This document shows positions 40,370 to 51,100 of a stretch of 64,000 nucleotides of DNA, one piece after another; positions within the stretch are counted from its first letter, which is position 1; each line of letters opens with the position of its first letter. The stretch comes from Alphaproteobacteria bacterium (GTDB taxonomy: Bacteria > Pseudomonadota > Alphaproteobacteria > Micavibrionales > Micavibrionaceae): positions 1 to 64,000 of the forward strand of contig JAJFGV010000064.1 of the NCBI GenBank assembly GCA_021775965.1, read 5' to 3'. The position numbers and the translations under genes were made by a program. The notes under the pieces are model-generated. The model had not been told where the DNA came from, ran no database searches, and saw only the letters and a program-made list of their open reading frames with translations.

Positions 40370-41983
40370 CTATGAGCCGGCTTTATTGATGTTGGTAAAA
40401 TGATTGGTGATCGGATATCTGCGGTCACGGCCAAAGGCGCGGGCGGTGATTTTGATGCCTGGTGGTGATTGCCAGCGCTTATATTCGGCGCGGCCCAGCA
40501 TTTGCCAGATTTTTTCAACCATCTCGCGCTCATGGCCGCGCCCCGCGATGTCATCAATGCCCATATCCTGTTCGATCAAACAAGTCAGGATATCATCCAG
40601 CGTGTCGTAAGGCGGCAATGTATCCTGATCACTTTGATTGTCTTTTAACTCGGCGGTCGGAATTTTTGTAATGACACGTTCGGGTATCACTTCGCCTTGT
40701 TCGTTGCGCCATTTTGCCAGTTCGTAGACTTGCGTTTTATAGATGTCTTTCAGCACATTAAAGCCGCCGCACATATCGCCGTAAAGCGTTGCGTAACCGA
40801 CTGCCATTTCTGATTTATTGCCCGTCGAGAGCACCATTTTTCCAGTGGCGTTGGACAGAGCCATCAAAATGACAGCGCGGGTGCGGGATTGAATATTTTC
40901 AAACGTGACGGAGGAATCTTTATGATCGCTCATGATGGTATTGAATTGCTCAACCACCGGTTCGATGGGAATGGTATCAAGTTTAATGTCGAGCGTATCG
41001 GCTTGTTCCTGCGCATCGTCGAGGCTGTCTTGTGATGTATAGCGCGAGGGCATCATGACGCAATGGACGCGTTCCGGTCCCAGCGCATCCACGGCCACTG
41101 CGGCGGACAGGGCGCTATCAATACCGCCCGAGAGGCCAATGAGAACGCCGGGGAAGTTATTTTTCTCGATGTAGTCATGCAGGCCAAGCGTGAGTGCCTT
41201 GTAAATTTCACTCTTGCTGTCCTGACCAGATCCTTCCGCGCGTTGTACCTGCTCAGAAGGATAGGAAAGGATATCTTCTTCAAAAACTTTTGCCTTGGCA
41301 ATAACAGAACCCTGTTCATCGAGAATAAAAGATCCACCATCAAAAACCAATTCATCCTGTCCGCCGACTTGATTAACGTAGAGGAGCGGTAGTTTGGTTT
41401 CATCGGTGCGCGCTTGCGCGAGGTGGAGGCGTATGTCATGTTTTTTTGAATCAAACGGGCTGGCATTGATAACGATTAAAATCTCCGCGCCTTGTTGTTT
41501 GAGGTGGCTGGCAGCGTCAGGGTGCCACATGTCTTCGCAGATCATGATGCCGAGCTGTACGCCTTTGAACTCAACGGGTTCAGGCAAAGGGCCAGGGGTA
41601 AATAGGCGTTGTTCATCAAACACACCGTAATTGGGCAAATGACGTTTGGTGCGTGTGGCCAGAATTTTTCCTTTGTGAACAAGATGAACGGCATTAAAGG
41701 TTTCTCCATCAATCCGCCATGGCGTGGAAAGCAGGATGGCGGCGCTATGATTTGTGCTTTCTTTTACGAGCGTATTCACGGCCTGTTCGACGCTGTCCAT
41801 GAAGAATGGTTTGAGGACCAAATCTTCGGGCGGGTAGCCGCAGATGACCATTTCGGGAAAGACGATGAGGTCGGTATTTTGCGGCGTATCTTTCCAGGCG
41901 GCGTGGATTTTATCCATGTTATGAGCCAGATCCCCGACGATGGGGTTGATTTGGGCCAGAACGATGTTGATATTTTTAGGCAT
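40370..41983 (-). CDS. nadE: Glutamine-dependent NAD+ synthase
   Basis: Amidates deamido-NAD with ammonia from glutamine. A CN-hydrolase glutaminase domain occupies residues 1-260: E in VFPEMVICGYPPED, K in KRHLPNYGVFDE and C in MICEDMWHPDA form the catalytic triad. A NAD-synthase domain follows with the P-loop GLSGGIDSALSAA. The ATG at 41983 (MPKNINIVLAQINP) has a GGAG site and lies one base after the stop of the upstream DAHP synthase gene; the longer frame to 42049 is not supported. Confidence 0.95.
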   Translation of the reverse strand: MPKNINIVLAQINPIVGDLAHNMDKIHAAWKDTPQNTDLIVFPEMVICGYPPEDLVLKPFFMDSVEQAVNTLVKESTNHSAAILLSTPWRIDGETFNAVHLVHKGKILATRTKRHLPNYGVFDEQRLFTPGPLPEPVEFKGVQLGIMICEDMWHPDAASHLKQQGAEILIVINASPFDSKKHDIRLHLAQARTDETKLPLLYVNQVGGQDELVFDGGSFILDEQGSVIAKAKVFEEDILSYPSEQVQRAEGSGQDSKSEIYKALTLGLHDYIEKNNFPGVLIGLSGGIDSALSAAVAVDALGPERVHCVMMPSRYTSQDSLDDAQEQADTLDIKLDTIPIEPVVEQFNTIMSDHKDSSVTFENIQSRTRAVILMALSNATGKMVLSTGNKSEMAVGYATLYGDMCGGFNVLKDIYKTQVYELAKWRNEQGEVIPERVITKIPTAELKDNQSDQDTLPPYDTLDDILTCLIEQDMGIDDIAGRGHEREMVEKIWQMLGRAEYKRWQSPPGIKITARAFGRDRRYPITNHFTNINKAGS

Positions 41984-41984
41984 T

Positions 41985-43388
41985 TTACTCCGCGGCGGCG
42001 GCCGCCAAGGGTTGTGATTTTGTATTGCTGCGCAGGGCTTTGAGCTCATCGGCGATCAGGAAAGCCAGCTCCAGCGCCTGATTGGCGTTAAGGCGCGGGT
42101 CGCATGCGGTGTGGTAGCGGCTGGACAGATCTTCGTCGCCGATATCCTGGGCGCCGCCGACGCATTCAGTGACATCCTGGCCGGTCATTTCAAAATGAAC
42201 GCCGCCGGGATGAGTACCTTCGGTTTTGTGGGCAGCAAAAAAGCCTTTTACTTCCGCAAGGATATTGTCAAAGCGGCGGGTTTTGTAACCGTTGGATGAT
42301 TTTTCTGTGTTGCCGTGCATCGGATCGCAGGACCAGACAACGTTGCGCCCTTCTTTTTTGATGGCACGTAGCAGCGGCGGCAGTTTATCTTCAACTTTAT
42401 CATGGCCCATGCGTGCAATCAGTGTCAGGCGGCCAGGAATATTGTCGGGGTTTAAAATATCAATCAGGCGTAGCAATTCATCCGGATCAAGATCAGGTGA
42501 ACATTTCAAGCCGAGCGGATTTTTAATGCCGCGTAAGTATTCAACCTGCGCATGGTCTTCCTGATGGGTGCGGGCACCGATCCACAGCAGATGCGCGGAA
42601 GTATCGTACCAGTCGCCTGTGAGGCTGTCCGTGCGGGTTAGCGCTTGCTCATAGGGCAGAAGCAGGGCTTCGTGTGAGGTGTAAAAGCTGGTTTCGCGGA
42701 TGGCCGGAACCGTATCACCGGTTACGCCGCAAGCGGCCATAAAACCAAGCGCTTCTTCAATGCGATTGGCGAGGTCTTCATAGCGCTCACCCAGCGGACT
42801 GTCGGCAACAAAGCCCAAGTTCCAGCCATGGACACGTTGCAAATCAGCATAGCCGCCTTTGGCAAAAGCGCGCAGCAGGTTGAGCGTTGAGGCGGCCTGA
42901 TGATAGGCCTTCAACATGCGTTGCGGGTCTGGCACTCTGGATTCGGCTGTGAAATCAAAACCGTTGATATTGTCGCCGCGATAACTCGGCAGGGTTACAT
43001 CTCCTTGGGTCTCGGTATCGCTGGAGCGTGGCTTGGCAAATTGTCCGGCAATCCGTCCAACCTTGATAACAGGAACTGCGCCGGCATAGGTCAGAACCAC
43101 CGCCATTTGCAAAATAACCTGAAACGTGTCGCGGATTTTATTGGCGTTGAATTCGGCAAAACTTTCAGCGCAATCGCCACCCTGGAGGAGGAACGCTTCG
43201 CCATTCGCAGCTTTGCCCAAATTTTCCAGCAAATTGCGGGCTTCACCGGCAAAAACCAGCGGCGGTTGACCGGCCAGTTCGGCTTCAATGGCTTTCAGCG
43301 CCTGTTCGTCCTGATAGGCGGGCTGCTGCAAAACCGGCTTTGTGCGCCAGCTATCGGGGGTCCATTTCTCTGTGCCGTTTTTGGCCAT
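41985..43388 (-). CDS. Class II 3-deoxy-7-phosphoheptulonate synthase (DAHP synthase)
   Basis: First enzyme of the shikimate pathway, joining phosphoenolpyruvate and erythrose 4-phosphate. The plant-like class II form is recognised by [17 protein letters not shown] at the N-terminus, [11 protein letters not shown] near residue 68, [17 protein letters not shown] near 105 and the C-terminal [18 protein letters not shown]. The length of 467 is normal. nadE follows one base after its stop, so the two are co-transcribed although the pathways are unrelated. Confidence 0.95.
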   Translation of the reverse strand: MAKNGTEKWTPDSWRTKPVLQQPAYQDEQALKAIEAELAGQPPLVFAGEARNLLENLGKAANGEAFLLQGGDCAESFAEFNANKIRDTFQVILQMAVVLTYAGAVPVIKVGRIAGQFAKPRSSDTETQGDVTLPSYRGDNINGFDFTAESRVPDPQRMLKAYHQAASTLNLLRAFAKGGYADLQRVHGWNLGFVADSPLGERYEDLANRIEEALGFMAACGVTGDTVPAIRETSFYTSHEALLLPYEQALTRTDSLTGDWYDTSAHLLWIGARTHQEDHAQVEYLRGIKNPLGLKCSPDLDPDELLRLIDILNPDNIPGRLTLIARMGHDKVEDKLPPLLRAIKKEGRNVVWSCDPMHGNTEKSSNGYKTRRFDNILAEVKGFFAAHKTEGTHPGGVHFEMTGQDVTECVGGAQDIGDEDLSSRYHTACDPRLNANQALELAFLIADELKALRSNTKSQPLAAAAAE

Positions 43389-43473
43389 TATTTTATCCTT
43401 ACTTATGGCTTATTGTTATGCCCTAAATCCTGTATAATAGGCAACTGGAATAGTTTTTTGGCCTCGATTTCAT

Positions 43474-44562
43474 ATGCTTTCATTAAAACCTCTCAAAGAT
43501 ACGATATTATCGCAAACGCCGGATGCGTCGTGGGCGACGTATGAAGCGGTGCTTGAGGCGCTTGGTAAGGTTACAGTACATCTGGAGCCGGATTTGCTCG
43601 ATGTAAAGAACAGTACCCGATTTGTTTTTGCTGAGGACTGGGATTTGCAAAGACATACACGCAGCATGGTTGATTTGTTCCGGTCCTGGCATAACGACAA
43701 AGTACCGTCTCTGACGGCTATTTGTATTTTCGCGGTTGATCATTTTGGCTTGAATGATGAGGTGATGAAGAATTGCGTGCTGGTGGCCAGTATTCTCGCT
43801 GAGGTCGAGAATAGAGTGCCGTATCACAATAATATGCACTATAGAAATGTAACCTTTCAGCTCATCAATGTGATCGTTCATCATAATAAAATTTATGAGG
43901 GTAGTGATGATGCGCTGACCAAAAAGCAGATTGCAATTCTATTGATGGCGGCCTGCGTTCATGATCTCGGTCATGATGGGCGGGGCAATACCGATGGCGA
44001 GGGCGTGCATCACCCTAGCCGCGTGGAAAAGATATCTTTTGAGCTGGCGCGACCTTATTTGTGTGAGGCCGGGTGCGGAAATGAAGGCGACCTTTCTGAT
44101 ATTCAGACGCTGCTTTTGTGTACGGATGCTTCGCCGTTGATGGACCCGGATAACCCGGTGTCGCAGATGAAAACGGCGTATCACTATCATTTTATAGATG
44201 GTAAGGAGCCGCAGCTGAAGGATGATTTGGCGGTTCTTAAGGACAGGCGGGACCTGACGCTTATGGGGTTGCTTTTGCATGAGGCGGATATCGCCACATC
44301 AGCGGGGCTGCATTATAATGTGACCAAGTTTGAAACGCAGCTCTATCGTGATGAGGTTGGGCCGGACAAAGCGCGGCCAACGCATGTGATCGAGTTTTTG
44401 GATCGTATCTGTCAGAAGCAGATGTTGTCGGAAGCGGGCAAGAAATTATATGCCCGAAATCTTGAGGCCATTTATTTTCGTACAAAAGAGGCGATTGAAG
44501 AGGGTGATCTTCCTTACAAGCGGCCGGAGAATTCTGATTTTCTAAACAATGTTAATTCTTAA
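43474..44562 (+). CDS. Class I-type 3',5'-cyclic nucleotide phosphodiesterase
   Basis: A 362-residue cytosolic protein with the catalytic signature of eukaryotic class I PDEs. YHNNMHYRNV holds the proton donor His118 and metal ligand His122. HDLGHDGRGN (His163, Asp164, His167) matches the HDxxHxGxxN signature except for its last hydrophobic position. HEADIATSAG supplies the later metal Asp, and FETQLYRDE resembles the invariant glutamine region. Expected activity is hydrolysis of cAMP or cGMP. No membrane, GAF or PAS domain is visible in the short N-terminal part. It is divergent from the DAHP synthase gene and overlaps the convergent lpxK by 11 bases. Confidence 0.82.
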   Translation: MLSLKPLKDTILSQTPDASWATYEAVLEALGKVTVHLEPDLLDVKNSTRFVFAEDWDLQRHTRSMVDLFRSWHNDKVPSLTAICIFAVDHFGLNDEVMKNCVLVASILAEVENRVPYHNNMHYRNVTFQLINVIVHHNKIYEGSDDALTKKQIAILLMAACVHDLGHDGRGNTDGEGVHHPSRVEKISFELARPYLCEAGCGNEGDLSDIQTLLLCTDASPLMDPDNPVSQMKTAYHYHFIDGKEPQLKDDLAVLKDRRDLTLMGLLLHEADIATSAGLHYNVTKFETQLYRDEVGPDKARPTHVIEFLDRICQKQMLSEAGKKLYARNLEAIYFRTKEAIEEGDLPYKRPENSDFLNNVNS

Positions 44563-45565
44563 GCTTATCTTTTATGAAGGCAATGACGGCGGATTCATCT
44601 TCCCAGACCAGTTGTATTGGTAGCTGCAAAATATCCACGCCCCAGTCTTCTTCCGGCAGGCGCAGGAAATCTTTTTCTGTGGTAATCAACGTGGCGTTTT
44701 TGGTTTTGGCCTCTTCGATCAATTTATAAATATCATCGGGCTTGTAAGCGTAATGATCCGGAAATGGATGCCAGCTGGCGATATCGTAATTGAGCTTTTG
44801 CAAAAGATGATAGAATTTTTCCGGTCGTCCCAGCCCGGCAAAGGCAAGGTAGGGCTTTGTTGTCGGTGGTTTGTGATCGTCCGGCACTTCGACATGGGCA
44901 TTAAAGAGCGGCTTATCTTCAGGCAGCTTATGTACCGCGCCGGTTTTATCTTTACCGATGAGAACGAAAGCGTCGGCCTTATCAAAGCCGGATGGCAGGG
45001 TTTCACGCAATGGCCCGGCAGGGAGTAATTTTCCGTTGCCGAAACCTGACGCGCCATCAATCACGACAAGAGAAATATCTTTGTGTAGTGAGGGGTTTTG
45101 TAGCCCGTCATCCATGATCAAAAGATCGGCGTTTTTTTCTTTGGCAAAACGGGCACCGGCAGGGCGGTCGGCAGAGAGAATGGTGAAAGCCGTTTTGGCA
45201 AGCAAAAGACTTTCGTCTCCAACTTCCCTGGCATTGCTTTCAAAATAATCAACCAGCAGCGGGCCTTTTTCACGGCCCCCATAACCCCGGGTAAGAAAAT
45301 GCGGGCTGTCGGCAAGCTTGCTGCCGGTTATCAGTTGCATCAAGCTGAGGGCGACAGGGGTTTTACCGCTGCCGCCGGCGACAAGATTGCCGACACAAAT
45401 GACAGGCATGGCGGCTTTTTCAGTGCTATGGCAGGTGGTGTTAATGCGGTGGCCGGTGCCATAGACCCAACTCAGCGGTGTCAGGGCCAGTTCCTGTGGC
45501 GGCGGTTTGCTATCCGGGCGGCGGTACCAGAAAGAAGGTGTTTTTAATTTTAACGGGAAACACAT
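44552..45565 (-). CDS. lpxK: Tetraacyldisaccharide 4'-kinase
   Basis: Phosphorylates the lipid A disaccharide at the inner membrane. The P-loop is in VGNLVAGGSGKTPVALSL (near residue 60), preceded by a short N-terminal membrane-associating part (PLSWVYGTGHRIN). The RGYGGREKGP and MDDGLQNPSLHKDISLVVID segments are characteristic. It starts 2 bases after the waaA stop, giving a waaA-lpxK operon and confirming a lipopolysaccharide-bearing outer membrane. Confidence 0.95.
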   Translation of the reverse strand: MCFPLKLKTPSFWYRRPDSKPPPQELALTPLSWVYGTGHRINTTCHSTEKAAMPVICVGNLVAGGSGKTPVALSLMQLITGSKLADSPHFLTRGYGGREKGPLLVDYFESNAREVGDESLLLAKTAFTILSADRPAGARFAKEKNADLLIMDDGLQNPSLHKDISLVVIDGASGFGNGKLLPAGPLRETLPSGFDKADAFVLIGKDKTGAVHKLPEDKPLFNAHVEVPDDHKPPTTKPYLAFAGLGRPEKFYHLLQKLNYDIASWHPFPDHYAYKPDDIYKLIEEAKTKNATLITTEKDFLRLPEEDWGVDILQLPIQLVWEDESAVIAFIKDKLKN

Positions 45566-45567
45566 TG

Positions 45568-46860
45568 TTACGCGGCCCTCTTTGTGATGCCGGATTGTTC
45601 AAGCAAAGGATCGAGCGCTTGCATGACGCGGTCCAGGACATTGGCTTTGTCCTGCGCAAAAATGAGGGCTTTGCTTTGGATGTCATGCAGGGCTTTCGGG
45701 TTTTCCAGCAGATAACGTAGCGTTTCGATGAGTTCGGTTTCATTTGCAACGGGCAGGGCGGATTGGGACAGATTAATTTCATCATAGATTTCCTGCAGGT
45801 TTTGGACGTTGGGTCCAAACAAAACGGCGCAGTTAAGCTGCATCGCCTCAATCGGATTGTGGCCACCACCGCCATCATTGCTAAAGCAGCGGCCGATACA
45901 GGCGATGGGCGCAAGTCGGTAGAACAGGCCGAGCTCACCCAGCGTATCAGCGATATAAATCTCATCATCTGGATTGGGAAGGTTGTGATTGTCACCGCGC
46001 AGGCAGGCTTGTAGTTTGTTTTCTTCACATACAGTCATGATATCGCCGCGGCGCTCAGGATGGCGCGGAACGATAATGGTCAGCAGCTCGGGCATTGTAT
46101 GTTTGAGTATCTGATGAATGCGGCAGGCCATGTCTTCTTCGCCGTCATGAGTGCTGGCGTATAGCCACACGGGCCGTCGGCCACACATAGAGGAGAGGTT
46201 TGTTAGAGATTGTTCGTCAAAGGGTAGGGCAGCAGCGCTGTATTTTATGTTGTCTGTGGTGATGACGTTATGAGCCTTTAGGGATTGATAGCGCCGCGCA
46301 TCTTTTTCGGTTTGGGCTAGGACAAGAGAAAAGGTATTCAGTATTTTGCGTGTGCTGCCACCGGCCATCTTCCAGAACCTGTAAGATTTACTCGATAGTC
46401 GGGCATTGACGAGGGCGGCAGGAATGTTGCGCTCTTTAATCTCGGCCAGCATGTTCGGCCATAGCTCGGATTCCATCCAGAGCACCAGATCGGGGTGCCA
46501 GTGGTTCATAAAATTTGCAACCCAGTCCGGATGGTCGAGGGGGTAGAATTGATGAAAGGCACGCTCTGGTAAATTTTTGGCCATCATTTTGGCCGATGTG
46601 ACAGTGCCGGTTGTGACCAGAGCATGCATCGATGTGTTTTTGGCGAGCAACTCTTCGATCAAAATCAGGGCCGATTGGGCTTCGCCGACACTGGCGGCGT
46701 GGAGCCAGACAAGCTGACCATCGGGGCGTTCCAGGCCCGGCTTGCCCTTTCGCTCGCCCATGCGCGTTTCGTCCTCTTTGCCTTTAAGGCTGCGGCGTTC
46801 CAATATACGGGTTAAAACCGGTTCCCCGGCTGCCATGAGCGTGCGGTACATTTTTAGCAT
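45568..46860 (-). CDS. waaA: 3-deoxy-D-manno-octulosonic-acid (Kdo) transferase
   Basis: Adds Kdo to lipid IVA. The GT-B glycosyltransferase has the family segments WLHAASVGEAQSALIL (near residue 53), FYPLDHPDWVANFMNHWHPDLVLWMESELWPN and the C-terminal GGHNPIEAMQLNCAVLFGPN nucleotide-sugar site. At 430 residues the length is normal. The N-terminal helix is only weakly hydrophobic. It is the first gene of waaA-lpxK and divergent from a small hypothetical gene. Confidence 0.95.
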   Translation of the reverse strand: MLKMYRTLMAAGEPVLTRILERRSLKGKEDETRMGERKGKPGLERPDGQLVWLHAASVGEAQSALILIEELLAKNTSMHALVTTGTVTSAKMMAKNLPERAFHQFYPLDHPDWVANFMNHWHPDLVLWMESELWPNMLAEIKERNIPAALVNARLSSKSYRFWKMAGGSTRKILNTFSLVLAQTEKDARRYQSLKAHNVITTDNIKYSAAALPFDEQSLTNLSSMCGRRPVWLYASTHDGEEDMACRIHQILKHTMPELLTIIVPRHPERRGDIMTVCEENKLQACLRGDNHNLPNPDDEIYIADTLGELGLFYRLAPIACIGRCFSNDGGGGHNPIEAMQLNCAVLFGPNVQNLQEIYDEINLSQSALPVANETELIETLRYLLENPKALHDIQSKALIFAQDKANVLDRVMQALDPLLEQSGITKRAA

Positions 46861-46927
46861 TTTTCCCTTTTGGTAACTATTTAACGTTATTCTTGGGTAG
46901 TATATTGCATATGGCAGGAGAGTGCAT

Positions 46928-47215
46928 TTGAAACGAATTTACCGTAAAAAAGAGAAAAAGCAAGTGCGGGATAAGGCTTTGGAGCAATTCCGTGAGACCC
47001 GGGACAAGCTGGAAGGCGATCACCCGGAGCTTTTGGGTAGTATAAGAGACAAGCTTGTTGAGGTGGAGCAGGGAGGCCAGATTATGCATGACAATCCTGG
47101 GACCGTGCCGATTGATCGCAAGAAAAACATGGATACGGTGCTGCGTTTTCTTGAAACCAATCCTGAGTTTCTTGAGGGTGACTTTAAAGGCCTTTTGTCA
47201 GGTAAATACCATTAG
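46928..47215 (+). CDS. Conserved-looking small hypothetical protein, 95 aa
   Basis: Unrecognised. The protein is very basic at the N-terminus (KRIYRKKEKKQVRDK), then helical with mixed charge; there is no signal or membrane segment. The AGGAG ribosome site (46916-46920) fits a TTG start at 46928 with 7-base spacing better than the GTG at 46922, which is too close. It is divergent from waaA and ends 4 bases from the convergent exported-protein gene. Confidence 0.65.
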   Translation: MKRIYRKKEKKQVRDKALEQFRETRDKLEGDHPELLGSIRDKLVEVEQGGQIMHDNPGTVPIDRKKNMDTVLRFLETNPEFLEGDFKGLLSGKYH

Positions 47216-47219
47216 GGTA

Positions 47220-48119
47220 TTAATTTGACACACATGAGCCGTCGTTACGGCTTGTAGGGACATAAGTACAGCCAGTCTGAAAACAGACTTTTTCTTCATA
47301 TTCGCGTGGTTGCTTAACGGGACGACGCACTATAATTCCTGTCGGCATAGGTGGCGTGAACCATACTCCACAATTTTCGTTGTTCATGAGGCCCTCAACC
47401 ACCTTGAGTGGATCTTGAGGCCATTCAGGTCTTGATTTGTTTCCTCCTAGCGTTGTCGTGATTGCTGCACGTAACATGCCATCCCAGCGTGGTTCCGGTT
47501 GGCCTTCAAGGCAGCGCTCTGGTAAATGACGTTTATCCGGACTTTCTGCATAGTGTTCAAAAGTATAAAATCCATCTTCATTTTCATTCTCTGCGAAGTT
47601 TACACATTTAGCTCTGAACCAGACATTGTCCATGTTGCTGCAACCATAGGACCCGCCTGATATTGATCCGGGGCTATAATCTGAATCTGGGCCATCCATT
47701 CTTCCGCCCAGAAAGCTGTGACCAAAATTCAAACTGACCCAGTTGCTAATGGCGCCACCGACGAGAGCGTCTAAGGCTCTATCCATGCTTTGGTCGTCCA
47801 GGATTTCGGCGCCCCATCTCGTACTATTTTCACTAAACATTGTCAGGGCTTCTCTGGCCAGAACATTGGCAAATTTATCAAAGCAGGTGTATTCGAGGAC
47901 GCTATCCGCTTTAAAGATCAGATTTTGATTTTGGGTTATTTCGCGCTGTGCTTCCAGCCATGCCCGCGCTTCGAGAGAGTCAAAATAAACTTCATCGCAG
48001 GGGGTATCCGCAATTTCCTGTGTGTTAGCCTGATGGGGGAATAGGAGCACAGCTATACAAATTGTGCTCAAAACTGCAGATTTATGCAGAATTCCTGATA
48101 TTTCTCTGAATATTGCCAT
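47220..48119 (-). CDS. Exported nine-cysteine-domain protein
   Basis: No known family recognised. Signal peptide core SAVLSTICIAVLLFP, cleavage near residue 32-35. The mature protein has nine cysteines in the same order and context as the C-terminal part of the upstream 1139-residue protein: TPC, SVLEYTCFDKF, YGCSNMDNVW, RAKCVNFA, LPERC, ENC and a final C-x4-C then GSC. Shared blocks are ARAWLEAQRE, DRALDALV and NFGHSFLGG. I choose the ATG at 48119; in-frame ATGs at 48140 and 48167 are possible. It is the last gene of the operon that begins at 52106. Confidence 0.75.
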   Translation of the reverse strand: MAIFREISGILHKSAVLSTICIAVLLFPHQANTQEIADTPCDEVYFDSLEARAWLEAQREITQNQNLIFKADSVLEYTCFDKFANVLAREALTMFSENSTRWGAEILDDQSMDRALDALVGGAISNWVSLNFGHSFLGGRMDGPDSDYSPGSISGGSYGCSNMDNVWFRAKCVNFAENENEDGFYTFEHYAESPDKRHLPERCLEGQPEPRWDGMLRAAITTTLGGNKSRPEWPQDPLKVVEGLMNNENCGVWFTPPMPTGIIVRRPVKQPREYEEKVCFQTGCTYVPTSRNDGSCVSN

Positions 48120-48198
48120 TATGTCTGCCTTTTCCCTCATTTTTAATTTTACTAAAATATACCCCATATACGCAAATAGCTTTTGATTTTTTATGTTT

Positions 48199-51100
48199 CT
48201 AATCCTCGCATATCCCTAATTCGGCGTTATAGTAACAGCCCGGACTTGAACAAATATGACCATCGTAAGAGACTTTATCTCTGCTGGTTACAATGCCGTT
48301 ATCGTTTGTTTGAAATATAATTTTCGTGATCGCTACGCCGGTTGAAATTGGCTCTCCGCACTCAGCTCTAAAGTGACTGACATCGAGTGTTTTAAATTCG
48401 ACATATTGAAAGTCTTGGTTGTCGGCAACATCAATGATTTCAAGTGTGATGAGTGGGGCGTCCTCCCCCGAGCATTCTCTTGGTAATAATCGTGGGTCTG
48501 TGTTGGCTATGTTATCAAAACTTAAGAGCGCATCATCCAGAGCAAAGTTGCGGCATTTGGCCAGATGCCAAACGGCATTCATGGTTGCACAGCCATATCC
48601 GCTATCTCCATTGATTCCGGCAGCGCCTCCCAGAAAATCATGACCGAAATTATCATCTGTATAAGATTCCAACGATTCCAGAACTAAATTTTCCAGGGAT
48701 CTATCCAGTTTTTCGTCCCCCATATATGTGCCGAACGTTATTGAGAAGCTAGGTATCGCGGCTATCAATTGGTCAAGTAGCTCACCGATATCAGGGACAA
48801 GCCCTTCGGACTGAAAGAACGGTAGTTCAGGTAGTTGAACGCCACCTGGTAGCTTAATCTCTTGAAGTTTCGCCAAAGTTTCTGCATAGGCAAAATTAAA
48901 ATCCTTAAGCACCTTGTCTTCGTACTTCTCAAAAAGATCATCAAACCCATCCGTAAAATCGTCAAATGGGATGCTTATATTAAGAGCTGGAATTGCCAGG
49001 CCAATACCGATTAATTTGTCTTCGAATTCGTCTGTTTCTGTAAAAAGTGGTCCTGCATGGTCCGCAGCCCTGCTAACGAAATCATCAAAGCAACTGTACT
49101 CCAGGATGCTGTCGGGTTTGCGAATTACAGTTTCATTGATAATGTTTTCCCGTTCGGCCTCAAGAAAAGCGCGCGCATAAATCTGGTTCATGAAATCGGC
49201 ATCGCAGGTTGGGTTGGCGGTTTTGGGTGCGTTTTGGCCGCTGCCTTTTGCTACGACACAGGGTATGCCCGGTGAACAGTCGCCACGACTACGGCGAGGG
49301 GTGCTGGTAGTGCGGGCAGGCCTGAATGGCCTAGGGTTAATCCTGGGTCCTGTGGAGCCACCGCTGCTGCTGCTGCCACCACCAGCGCCCGAGGAGGGGC
49401 AGTTCACAGGCGCACCACCGGGCGCTACGAGTGCGCTGGCCGGAAGCCCGGCAATCAACGCGTCACATCCGGAAAAATTTAAATCCGTGCTGCTTTCCAG
49501 ACTACGAAGGTCACTGACACCGTTACCAGAAGTAGTGTTGGGCCCAACCAGTGTTCCTGTAGTGCCTCCTTTTTGGTCGACCAGCACACCGTATTCGTCG
49601 TTGTTAGAGCTGTTGTTGCCGCAAACAGATGTATTGCTCGCGCCCCAATTAACAACAAGTCCGCTCCGGTTGCCCGAGAGCTCGTTATTGGCAACAATAT
49701 TGTTATTGCCTACAGTAACGATAATCCCTTTTCCCCTGCGTCCTGCTGCAGCATTATTGTTGGCTTGGTTGTTAATGATGATGTTGTTGGACGGCTCTGT
49801 GTTTGTGCCGAATACGTGAATGCCAGTGCCAAAATTTCCATTAAACTGTGAATCTTTAATCAGGTTGTTGCTGCTGTTAACGTAGATACCATGATTAAAG
49901 TCTCGGCTTCCGGGGCTGCCGTCGCCGCCCCAATGAGGCGTCCACCCGTTGGTATGCACATTAAGATTAATAAACTCTCCGTTTCCTGATCCTGCGCCGA
50001 GAAGAATACCTTGCCCCCCTGAGTCCTTGACTTCGCTGTTCATAATCCGGATGTATTCGCTTGCGATAACGATATTGCCCCCCCCCCCGCGCTCGCCATC
50101 GAAAATAAGACCGTCAAAAGTGATGTATTCCTGATCTGGCTTTGTGTGCAGGATTGAATTCGCCCCCGATTCCCGTTTTAAAGTCACCGTTGCACCGGGC
50201 GCCGCGGCAATGGTGGTGGCAGCGTCCCATGAGGTTCCGCCCGGCAGATTATTAAAAGCTGAGGAGCCGGTATAGGTTCCGCTGTTGAGATAAAGCGTGT
50301 CGCCGGGTGAAAGATTGGCTATCCCCTCCCGCAGGGAACCAAAGGGCGAGCCTGCCGATCCATCGCCACCGCCGCCGCCCGGGGAGACATAAAAAGTTTG
50401 GCCGTTGGGGTTGGGCGTGGCGGGCGTTCCTGTCGTGCAGCTACCGCCGCTGCTGCCGCCACCGCTTGCCGGCACCGGTAAGCCTGATGGAGTGGCACCG
50501 ATGTCGGGATTGCCTGAAGGGCCGGGGGTTGTAACGCCAGGGATGTTGACGCCCGCGCCGATGGCCGGGCTTCCGGCCTGAAGACTGAAATCGCCGCCGC
50601 TTGCATTGGTGAATTTCGGATCGGTGCCGAACAAATTGTTGGAGGCGGTGGCACCGCTTACAATAGGGTTACCTTCGCCATTGTTATAAGAAAGATTGTT
50701 CCGGACATCGGTTTTCGGATCGTTAACCAACAGCCCGGTTCTGCTGTTGCCGTAGAACGTGTTGTTATAAACTTTCGTGTCTGGCCCGTTGCCCTTCATT
50801 ACAATAAGGCCGCGCGGGTTATTCGAGAAAACATTGTTGATTATCTGGTTGCGGGCGTTGCCGCCGCCGGTGATCATGCCGCCTCTTAAGCCGCCCGACC
50901 CCGGCCGTTCGACCCAGCCATTGTTGTGGAACCGGTTGTTGATAATAATATTGTCGTTTACGGTACCGGTCGAACTCCACAGATGCAGGCCATATCCACC
51001 ATTGTCATAGAAATCATTGCCCTCTATAAGCCCGAAATTTCCATTGTGATAGATACCATAGTCCTCTTTTGAGCCGTGAATTTTCATGTTCAGGATTTGC

